A DNA stretch of 64,000 nucleotides from Hydractinia symbiolongicarpus (taxonomy: Eukaryota; Cnidaria; Hydrozoa; Anthoathecata; Hydractiniidae), in assembly GCF_029227915.1 (NCBI RefSeq), contig NC_079877.1, forward strand, positions 28,607,851 through 28,671,850, written 5' to 3'. The translations under genes were made by a program, and so were the position numbers. Position 1 is the first letter of the stretch. Every line of letters starts with the position of its first letter. Below, one piece after another: positions 1 to 9,804 of the stretch. The notes under the pieces are model-generated. The model saw only the letters and a list, made by a program, of their open reading frames with translations. It was not told the origin of the DNA and searched no databases.

Positions 1-1143
1 TTTGCCTAAAGTAAAAGTGTTATTTTAACATTTTCAAGGTTGTGAGCCAGTCAGAAAACAGTAATGACGCACTGTTCCCTGCTACTGTAGAAAAGTATAA
101 AACCAAGCTTACTTACACTCGCTTGCTCATGCAGAGATCAACTCTTTTATAGAGTTTGGTCCGCAAAATAAGATGTAAAAAAATTTAATCAAACTTGACA
201 ATATGGATTTTTTTTAAATTTTCATCAGCCTTAAGTTTATTGAGATACCTAATTTTTTGTTTTTGTGGTTTGGAGAAGAATACTCTTGGTTTCTAAGTTT
301 GGTTAAAAATCTAAAGACAGTTTTTCTTTTTGCTTCTGATTTAAACAAAGTTTTTACAAAAAGCAGCATTTGTAAGTTGGCATGGCGAGACATGAGTGAT
401 ATTGTTACTAAAATTACAAGAGGATATTAGTTACTCCACAATCATGAATATCTCTTCTCATTTACCTGATTTTTCATCCTATTTTGTTTTCATTATTTCG
501 AGTATTTCAGATGAATTTTTGAGTTGTAATATAATTGTATTTTTCATTTTACATTTCGCTCTTCTTGTATAGTTCTGTGTTTGTTTATTGTTTTAAAACA
601 GAAGGCTGGTTTTCCAATAACAATTGACGCGCATGACTGCTTCAGTTCTAATAGCAATTAGCATGCGCAACAACCCAGGCACATTGATTTAATTTCATTG
701 GTTAACCGATAATCTTAAAAACCGATGTCAAAATGATACTCACGTTATGACTATTTTTATTTCTAGGACCTTTTTGTTACGTAATTAGACTTTCGCCGTC
801 TGATTACAAGAATATAGAAGAATAGTCCTGGGCGCGAAGTTGTGTTTGACAGTCACCCACTGTGTTATTGCATTACTACTTAAAACTTTTCTCATCACTT
901 TGAAAAACAGACTGTACTTATAAAATGTTGTTTGAAGCCCTATCGTGTACCAGGGTTTAAATTACCTACCAACTCAAACTTTCTTTTTTTTTTTTCCTTA
1001 TTTTTTTAGTGCATTTATCTCATTTTGATTTGAATTTCGTGCAATCTGTCTATTTATATTGTTGTGTATAATTTGATGTATTTTCGATCGGAAAAATACG
1101 CTTAAAATATCCGCTGTTTTTTGTTTTGTTCTTATTTAAACTC
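1..1143. other. Noncoding, no gene seen
   Basis: No open frame of note, no splice-linked exons and no RNA gene were recognised. The sequence is AT-rich with poly-T runs, for example near 984-1010. Confidence 0.5.
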
Positions 1144-1503
1144 GGTTCACACTAGGCGTCTAACTGGCGTTAATCTTGTTTGAGTATGATTTTTTAGCGA
1201 AGTTAGCGCCCAAGTTTGAACGTCTGTTACGCGAGCTCATTACACGCCACCTAAACCCTTGTTAAGCCGGATTTCCACTAGAAGAAACGTTAGCCTAAAG
1301 CTTATTTTGTTGTCACTGAGCATGCGCTAACATTTCGTCTAGTGGAAATCCGGCTTTAGATGCCATTTATTAGGCACCTAATCGGCGTTTATGCTGAGAT
1401 CAAAAAAAGTTGACATGTTTCTGCATGCTTTCTTCATGCTTTGGCATTATATTCTGCATATGGTGGGGATATTTTGACGCCAAATATGCTTTCTGTGTGA
1501 ACG
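1144..1503. mobile_element. Inverted-repeat (MITE-like) element with a second element nested inside
   Basis: The left end starts GGTTCACACTAGGCGTC. The right end, read on the minus strand, starts CGTTCACACAGAAAGC, and both ends then carry a TTGGCGT/CTGGCGTT motif, so they form imperfect terminal inverted repeats. Inside lies a much better conserved fold-back unit (1263-1358). There is no coding capacity. I infer a non-autonomous DNA transposon; the outer repeat is imperfect, so its boundaries are approximate. Confidence 0.45.
1263..1358. mobile_element. Short fold-back MITE
   Basis: About 96 bp with near-perfect inverted arms of 32-33 bases. The left arm starts TAAGCCGGATTTCCACTAG and the right arm, on the minus strand, starts TAAAGCCGGATTTCCACTAG. 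Both end in GTTAGC, leaving a loop of about 31 bases. It has no coding capacity. The structure is typical of a small non-autonomous DNA transposon. Confidence 0.65.
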
Positions 1504-1913
1504 TCGGCAGGTATTGTTCAGATCAAGGTCTAATTAGGCGTTTACATGGGATAGATTTAACGGCAGATGAATTACTGTCAGGAGTCATCAAGACATGTTA
1601 AGGCTGATGTTGTCAGCTTGGAATAAAGTTATAGTGTTTTAACACTTTCCGGTTTTCTTTCTCCTCAAATTTAATTTTACAAAACTATGCGTTAAAAGAC
1701 ATAGAAATGCTTCATTGATATAGCAAAAAATATTTTTTACTTATGAGAATGTCTTAAAAAAATCTCAATTTCTGTGGAATTCCTCAATTTTTTTTCAAAA
1801 AAGGCTGAAATTTCTCATCCAAAATCCTCAAATTGACACTGAAAAAAAAAGAAATCCTTTTATGTTTATATTATTTAATTCTCAGTCTTGACATTGGAGA
1901 AAGTTCACGTTTT

Positions 1914-1980
1914 TATAAGAACGTCTAAATTTCAGTCTCGACGTTCTTATAACAAAATACTCGCGGAGGCGAGTATTTTG
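1914..1980. repeat. Two adjacent perfect hairpins
   Basis: Hairpin one has arms TATAAGAACGTC (1914-1925) and GACGTTCTTATA (1940-1951). Hairpin two follows after one base, with arms CAAAATACTCGC (1953-1964) and GCGAGTATTTTG (1969-1980) around a GGAG tetraloop. Both are perfect. They could be transposon ends or a structured transcript; nothing coding is nearby. Confidence 0.6.
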
Positions 1981-2137
1981 ATATCCTAGCAACCTGAAGT
2001 TATTTTAAAAACCAATAGAATGTTTTTTGCGGTCACTAATCTTTTGTTTTAAACAATTAAACATTTTCTCCTATTGTTAGAAATTATCCAATCAAAATTC
2101 CGATAGTTAGGCATGACTGGGCCAGTTCATTTTTACG

Positions 2138-2178
2138 TACCTGCATACTTTGTTTTTTTAAAACAAAGTATGCAGGTA
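2138..2178. repeat. Perfect 19-bp-arm hairpin
   Basis: TACCTGCATACTTTGTTTT is followed by three T's and then by its exact reverse complement. It could form a cruciform or be a fold-back element core. Its length is short for an animal microRNA precursor, and no transcript evidence is available. Confidence 0.65.
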
Positions 2179-3503
2179 AAAGTTGTTTTTTTTCTACATT
2201 GCATATTGGAGTGTTCTTTAGTAACGGTAGTAAAATCAAACTTAATTTGAATGCATGTTTTTTTTTTTGTGGTGAGATGTATTTTTATTTCTCTGTTCGC
2301 TTGTGTGGAATGCATGTCGTTTTTTAAAATAATGTGCGTGGTTTTGCGGTTTTAAAGTTTAATAATGATAGCAGGTCAATTATTCTCCAAAATTGGTGGA
2401 CGTGTGCAGATTAGATCTACGGTATAGCGTGGGTTGTTTACAAATTTTTTAAATTAAATTGTATATAAAATATGTTACGACCCTTTCGATTTTATTCTAC
2501 ACAAAAGAAATATTTGATCGTCTCCTGATGGCGCAGATCAATACAATTAGAACAATGTATATGTATAATATATATTTTTTCATATACAAAAAATTCTTGT
2601 GAGTAGTTTAAACTTTACATTGAAAACACATATATATATACTCTATATAAATGTTATAACGCAATAAATTATTAACGTTGGTCGAGAAGAACAAATCCAC
2701 GTGGAACGATAACTTACATTATATAAAGTTCGTGTTAAAAACAAACTGTGATGATGTTTTTCGTCTGGTGTATTTAAAAATGATTGATAACAATTTGAGA
2801 TAATGGCAAAAATAAATAAACTTTTTATCAAAAAAAAAATGCTTTACTAAGCAAATATTTTTCAGTTGAATTTTAAAATTAAATTTTATAAGTTGTGGTT
2901 TGCCTGTTGGTTGGTTAAGGATTCAAAGTGGATGGTATATTTTAAGCTTAAAGGAAATATGTAAGTACATAAATTCCATTACTTTTCTCCTGTTGTGTTG
3001 CGTTTTATGCGTTTGTTTTTCGACGTTAAAAAAAACAACATGTTGTTGTCGTTGTTTTGTCTTTGTCGTTGTTTTTGTCGCCGTTGCTACCGTTGTGTTT
3101 GTCGTTGTTCTTAAAAAAGCGAACCAATTATTTGAAAATTATTTTAAAATCAAAATTTTAACGTAAAAAGAGTTTCCTTCTGAGCGATTTTGTGTGCTAT
3201 TTTCTTTTACGGGTACGATCTCGTACGTCAAATGCTATGAGAAAATTCAGACGCTGTCTTATCTTCACAACACGGGAGGGATATACATACACAAGTTTTA
3301 TGTTAAGTTTAAATGAAGTGATTTATTGTGGTCATATAAAAAACATCTCAATATGATCTCGCTTAACTGGACTCATCTCACAAGCGAGGTAATGTATTTC
3401 ATCAAATTTTTACGAGTGAATTCCGTACATTTTTCACAGGCTACTGAGTACTTTTTAAACATTCTTGACTTATCAATTTAATATTTTAAAAATATTTTAA
3501 GAA
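2179..3503. other. Noncoding, low-complexity
   Basis: No gene was recognised. An imperfect GTTGTC/GTTGTT run at about 3038-3112 produces a valine- and phenylalanine-rich open frame that looks like a simple-repeat artefact. A short TA-rich run lies at about 2560-2645. Confidence 0.45.
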
Positions 3504-3640
3504 CTAATCGGTAGCGTGTGGATATATCCACGGGTTTTTCCGCCCTCCATACCGCATTTGCTATTTGCCATTCCGTGTATCCGTAACACGAATATGAAAT
3601 CGTGCAGGGACAGACAGACAACGGGCAGCATTAAGATAGA
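3504..3640 (-). mobile_element. Degenerate mini-Helitron-like element
   Basis: Read on the minus strand, it begins TCTATCTTAATG, contains GTCTGTCTGTC, and ends with a hairpin (GTGGAT/ATCCAC) followed by CTACCGATTAG, then a T outside the element. The layout and several words match the better preserved copy at 42843-42986, including the CCCGTGGAT hairpin start. A terminal hairpin a few bases before a CTRR-type end and insertion next to T are Helitron traits. The last four bases here read TTAG instead of CTAG, and the 5' flank is C, not A, so this copy looks old. Confidence 0.45.
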
Positions 3641-3716
3641 GACAAATCGTTATTCCGTGAAAAAACAAAGTTTCGCGTGTTGTAACTATTCCAGTCGTCA
3701 GTTTTTCGCCCACCAT

Positions 3717-3810
3717 CGATCTCGTCTCCAGGATATCTTTTATCTGTTATGAATTTTTCGTAATACTGCCCGATGTCAAAAAAGCTCAAGATACCCTGAG
3801 GATGAGACTG
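3717..3810. mobile_element. Fold-back element of the CTCGTC(C/T)CCAGG family
   Basis: The left end is CTCGTCTCCAGGATATCTT. The right end, on the minus strand, is CTCATCCTCAGGGTATCTT, which gives clear inverted termini about 90 bp apart. Related ends occur at 4848-4903, 6339-6447 and 15756-15831. No protein is encoded. Confidence 0.55.
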
Positions 3811-4847
3811 ACCCGTCGCAAATATCTTAGGAAAAAGAAGTTTCGTGCATGCTTGATCAAAGAGCGATTCGTTTGCCATTGTAAACAAAGTATCGCTAAT
3901 ATAGAGACAAGTGGTTAGTTTGTGAAAAAATTCGATAAAACATAATTTATTTGTTATTTCGTGCATCCGTAGCACAACATTATTCTCTCAAACAAACAGA
4001 GCAACTCGTTTTTACAAAATTTCTCCGCAATATTTTTTTTTAATGATAAGAGCGCTTAACTTGGATAATGTTTTTAGACGATTAATTTTTATGCGCTAAT
4101 GTTTTTTGAACAGCAATAATATGTAACCATTTAAACCAGGAGACGTTTTGTAACCAAGATCTTAAAATCATGCAACCACAATAAGAAGTTTGACAAAGAC
4201 GATACTTAATATAAACGGTTAAATTTACTTTAGCTCCTGACTTTTTTCACGTAACAAAGTTAGAATGATATCGGGAGTAGTTCTAATATAGAGTCTCACA
4301 TACCTACCGTAGTAACGCATTCATTAAAATTGCGAAATTGCAATGTTAAATGTGACCACGCATTGTCACGCATGGTTGTCAATAACACGGCAACTTGTTT
4401 ATTCTTTCGATATATCTAACTCGTGTTTTTTTTATGATTCTAATTTTTTTAATGTTCTCAACAAATGTGAAATCGCGCATAATGAAAGAGATTGAAAGAG
4501 AGATTGGAGGTCGTGTGTGGTGTTTTATTGCTTTTTTATCGCTGTTTGCCAAAAAAAATCTAAACACGACTTTTTTGATTTAAAAAGTCCTTCGGATAAA
4601 TGTAACCGTAAAAAAAAAAATAAAAAAAAATAGATGAATCGCTTGCTACTTCTGTTACCATTTCGTTTTTGATTATCGCAATGGGTGTAGTCCCTGCGGG
4701 TACATCTAACATCAGTGAAGAAAACGAAGATAATGTGAACGGTTATTTCTAAGATGATATCAGTAATTTTTTTTAATTTATTTTTTTATATTTCGTGGAC
4801 TCGTGGATTTATTAAATGGTTTCTGAGTTTGACACTCTATAGGCACC

Positions 4848-4903
4848 AACTTCGTCCCCAGTGTATCTGCAAAAAAGATATAAGATGCCCTGAGGACGAG
4901 GTT
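4848..4903. mobile_element. 56-bp fold-back element of the CTCGTCCCCAG family
   Basis: The left end reads AACTTCGTCCCCAG and the right end, on the minus strand, AACCTCGTCCTCAGG. The whole unit is only 56 bp and noncoding. It is the most compact member of the family in this window. Confidence 0.55.
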
Positions 4904-5454
4904 GTATATAATTATTATTATTGTATATATATATATATCATGTTTTTGCGATAACTTGTGGTTGGTTACGAGTAATTATTTTGGTGACGGTAAATTATTG
5001 TGAATGATTAACGACGTTTTACTTTAACAAAAGCTGACAGTGTATTTTGTGCAATGTTCACACTCCATGGTTGTTTATAGAGGGCGGACTGTAAGATATA
5101 GATAAAACACCTGTGAAGGAGAAATTTGCGATAAGCATGATACAAATTTCTCGACCACATCAATGAACATCTTTTTTATTAGCAGCGAAGATACAACCTG
5201 GTACTCATGTTTTACATAGTTATAACAACAGCTTTGTAAAGTATAACTGGTAACGAAATTTGTGCGGTAAATTAATTCAAATTAATGGATTAGCCATTAA
5301 TTTGTAATGATATAGGGGAAGTAGCAACACGTGTTGTTGCTATAAAGTATGTTTGCTGTAAATTACTTTCACAGGCGGGATCTGTTCGTAAATGGTTCTA
5401 GAATGTGAAAGTTTTCTTCCTGGTGATTTGTAAGTAATTGCGAGATATACTTAT

Positions 5455-5505
5455 TGTTTTTGTTGTTGTTTTTTTGTTGTTGTTGTTGTTGTGGTCGTTG
5501 TTAAT
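5455..5505. repeat. Imperfect (TTG)n microsatellite
   Basis: A run of TTG/TTTTTG units creates poly-threonine or glutamine-lysine open frames on the minus strand. This is a simple repeat. Confidence 0.7.
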
Positions 5506-6338
5506 TTTAGGTGCTTATCAAAGTAGTAGCGCTTGTTTTTATCGCATTTATCGCGATCAATTTTCATTTTCTCATTCTTTGTAGTTGATTTTTTTAAAAA
5601 ATAATAATTACGTGAAATTAAAATTTCCCTATCGCGCAAAATATAATTTTGGGGAAAATCATTCGACGTTTGATAGCGCGCGAAAATGTGTTTGGTTTAT
5701 AAAACTGATAAACCAACCAAAATTAAGCTAGGATATTTGTCTAAACATTTACGTCAACCATCTATCTCGTGCGGCACGAGAAAGGAATTTCCACCACGTA
5801 AAAATAAAGCATGGTAAATTTTCATCATCGATGCTTATTTTGCAGCTCACTTTTAATATGCACCCCATGATGCTATCCTCTCACATATTTTAATCTGTTA
5901 TCAATCTTCTTAACGCCTTTTAAATAACGTTAATTAAAAGTTAATCGCTTGAACAGAAAAACAAACGCCCCTTTCCAGTTAACATGCTGTGTGTTTTCGA
6001 GTTTCGTATCAATCGGATAGATTTATTACCAAGGCGCTGCCTGCATGGTATCTTTTTCAAATTTAAAAATCTTTTTGTCGGTTTTTTTTGACATTCATTT
6101 GTTGTGCAAAATGTCAATTGTAATGCAATAATAAACAACAACGCAACCTCGTCCCCAGGGGCTTGTGGCCCCTAAGCCGACCGCTATCAGCTTCATCAAC
6201 AAGGCAAAATTCCCTAGGAACGTGGCTGACAACAAACTTGCTCCTAGGAAACGGTGGCACATTGTTTTAACCGTACAATGTTTGTATATCTTTCCTTGTC
6301 GCCTTCAGCTGTTGGTAATTTCAGATTCCTTATTTGTC

Positions 6339-6447
6339 AACTTCGTCCCCAGGATTTTCAGCTTTTTAGGTCTATAATATAGATATATAATATAAAAACT
6401 TATTTAACCTGTTCTGGAACTTAAATTGAAACCCTGAAAACGAGGTT
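6339..6447. mobile_element. Fold-back element of the CTCGTCCCCAG family
   Basis: The left end is AACTTCGTCCCCAGGATTTTC. The right end, on the minus strand, is AACCTCGTTTTCAGGGTTTC. The centre is AT-rich. A further single end (AACCTCGTCCCCAGG) lies at 6145-6159, suggesting a second, partly lost copy just upstream. Confidence 0.5.
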
Positions 6448-9400
6448 GCTCATTTGTATTTGTGCGTACTAATAAGGGGGAGAGGAACGGAAGAGAGATT
6501 TTCGTGCAAACAAAATTTAGCTTAGTATTTTCGCTTTTAAGAATATTTGTCATTTTTATGAGTGCTAATTTTCGTAAACTTTAAGATTTTGAGCGAATGC
6601 GCGTATTAGATTCTGAAAAATCCTGTAAAAGGTTTCTTGCAAGAAACAAACATTTTTTAACCGCAAAAAAATTTATTATCAGATATGTCTGTAACAACCC
6701 CTTTTTATTACTTTTTTTGACGTCGGGCAGATTCCTTTCAATGCGTCATTTTTGTACCGCTATTTTTAAAAACTAAGTTGCTGAAGAGTAAATAAACCTT
6801 CTAGAACCTTCGCTTAGCTTAACGTGAAGTGAAAAAGTATAATCTTAGGATCTTTTGAATATATTGTTAATAGCGGCTAATATCTTTTTTGTTGAGAACC
6901 AATTCTATTTTGTACTCTACGATATCTACAAGTTTATTATTTAGCGTAATTTATGTTTGTTTATGTTGCGTTTTTCTATATTTCGTATCTTTGAGTTTTA
7001 AGCAGATTTTTTGGCAAGATTTTGGCCTATAAGAAAACCAGTATTCGTATACTTCTACTTTAAAAACAAGTTTTTGTATTTTACCATTTATTATTTTAAA
7101 ACCAAAACAGAGTTTATTAAGTTTAAAAGCCATCCAGGAATAAGACAGCAAGAACAGGGTGAAAACGGGGCGAAACAAAGCGAAAACCAACAAACCTTTT
7201 TTTATCTATATCAGAAAGGGAGTAGCGCTAATCCTCGTCATTTCATCTTTTGATTAACTGTATTGCGCAAACAAAGCTATTAAATAATTGTTGACGCATG
7301 CTTTTAATGTCAATGGTACCATCACCCTCCATATTCGGAAATCTTTTAATAACTCAAGTGTCCGCTGCAGGTTTGTCATTAATTCATCCACTGCGGCGAA
7401 GAGTGTTAATATCGTTAATAAGTTGAAAACATGAAAACATGTTGTAATTAACATCTGTCGAACGTTTGACGGTAGCAAATTCTTTTCAAGTAATGCTGGG
7501 TAATTATCTTTAAAATATTGCGAGTGACAGAAAGTAATATGTAAACGTGTTGATTATTTTTCCGTGTTGAGTTCTGTGGTGAGTGTTAAACTAACATCAT
7601 TGCAGCATATGTTATTACGTTTATGTACATTTCAGTTTTTATTGTTCATATTTTGTTTACATGATAGGATAAAACGTTCAGATTATTTTCTTCGTTTATC
7701 TTTGTTATTCAAGATTTTATTTAACGTTGTTGTTGCATGCTCGGAAAAGAATGAAACAAGAGGAAAGATATTTTTTGTGTTAAAAGTGGAGTTGCGAACT
7801 TGGATTATTTCAGTGGAGTATATTTTGTTGTTGTTGAGAAAAGAAAAGGTTGGATCTTTGTAACCACTTTGAAACGTGTGTAATGTATAAAACAACCAAG
7901 GATCGAAAGTTTTTGCATAAAACTAAAGGTTTTCAAACTACACTTGTCACGAGTATTGACAACCTCGTCATATAGTCTATTTCTTTTTTCAGTAAGTAAC
8001 AGGGATATCAAAATCTGGGGATGTTTAGCTGATGGTGCAAAAAGACTTTTTTCGGTTCTATTTGATATTTTAATGGTGGTTAAATGTAACATGGTTCTTT
8101 TAAGTTGTTTATAAAATTATTGTTCGTGGTTTTGATAAAAAAATCTTTATTCTTTTGTCCCATCGTTTTTTTTGTTGACTTAACTGTTTTGTTACTTAAG
8201 CGGATGGCTTTTAGTGTTGAGTTATCCGCGCGAACTATGGAACGTTCCACGCTTTTTCTTTTATAAGAAATCAAGCAAACATCCAACTAGAAAAAGTTTA
8301 TTAACAAATTTTAAGTTTTTAGGGTGATTATCAATCAAAAACGGAATTTTGTCACAACAAAGAGACTTTTATCAACAAATATGTAGAAGAAAAGATGAAG
8401 TAATGATTTCATCTCTGTCTTTTTAACTGTTCTGTTGAAATGTATCTCTATGGTTGAAATCCTCACTTTTTATATGCAATAATTTGGTATGTTTCTGTGT
8501 AGAATTATAAAGAACATCGTTAGCCCGAGCTGTTTCTTACAGGTCGCTTTGTTTTTAAAACTATTTTAACTTTTGCATGTGCGAACTGACCGAACGTAAA
8601 CATTTTGTTAAAATATATTTTTTAAAATTACGAACATTTATTAACGCAAAAGAATGCGCCCGAAAGTTTATAACTGTTCAACTTTGAAAGTGAAGATTGC
8701 TATAAACTCATTATTGTAAAGCTTGCTTTGCTTCGTCGTTTATTATTCAAACAAAATAACATATTTTACATGATAACCAGTAAATTTATAGTTCAGCATG
8801 ATGTGCAGATGCTAATATATATCTGAATTTCTCCAAGGATGTCGACTTTTTGAGTACTGTACTTTAAGGCTGGATCATCAAATAAATTTTGTATTTTGAC
8901 AACGCTACATCGAGAGTTTACCTTTTTTCTGTTTATAAAAAAAAACCATATGCGATTGTAAGCAAGAAAAAAATAATAATCTAGGCTTTATCTAGTCCTT
9001 AAAAATAGCTTTGAATAAAGATCCACAAAAGGGTTAAAAATCTCAGTTTCATATTTACACTAAATGATTCAAGAGTATTTAGGTGCGAAACAACAAAACT
9101 TATTGGTTTGGGTATTTTTTGCTTTTCTAATATGAGAGAAAACAGCGATCAAATTATGTTGTTCTTATGAAAAAACCCTTGTAAATCGATTTGAAAAGAA
9201 GATGACCAAACGTGCGGGAAAGCGATATATCATGGGTGGAGCTAATGTTTCTTTTTCACATTGATTTCCTTTTTTTACTTTATAAATTGCAGCAAACAAG
9301 TTGAGGCAAGCTCTGGCGCGTTTGTAGATTTTCCATTGTTTTATGAGCACCCTCTTAAAAATGGTTGATTTGGAAATAACCTGAATACAGATGTTTATTT

Positions 9401-9804
9401 TGCTTTTACTGCGACAAAACTGGGAAAAAACGTGGAACGGTGTGTATTTTGTTCATCAGCATGGGAAAGAATAACTTTCGATATTAAACAGCGTTTTTAA
9501 ATTTAACGCGTGTTCTGTCTGGTTTGAACAAATCTGGTTCTAGTTTTGTTATTAATTAAATATATGTAAAAAGCGAAACGAATATGTTTGTTTAAATTTC
9601 GCAGGGTCGTTGCGAGGACCGTCATTTTCTTTGTTCGTATATAAAATGAGCTCAGCACAAGAGCTAAAAGTAATTAAATAAATATAGATACTCTGAAGAT
9701 AATTGTATATATTTCACACCAACAGGTATTTGAAGATATGCAATGAAATAATTAATTTTTATATTTTGTGTTTTTAGAACTGTTTAATATATATAAATAG
9801 CAAC
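6448..9804. other. Noncoding region upstream of the TNF-receptor gene
   Basis: Only short, compositionally biased open frames are present, several antisense to each other, with none showing a recognisable domain or splice-linked partner. No RNA gene was recognised. The promoter of the downstream receptor gene should lie near the 3' end of this stretch, but I cannot place it. Confidence 0.4.

Noticed and set aside
2900-3166. 88-aa hydrophobic protein
   Set aside because: The valine-rich part comes from a GTTGTC simple repeat, with no start or promoter context.
3631-3975. 114-aa minus-strand frame as a gene
   Set aside because: It runs through a CTCGTC-family repeat and the mini-Helitron end; no domain.
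9785-9800. TATATAAATAG as TATA box of the TNF-receptor gene
   Set aside because: It ends only a few bases before the proposed start codon, so transcription would start inside the coding sequence.
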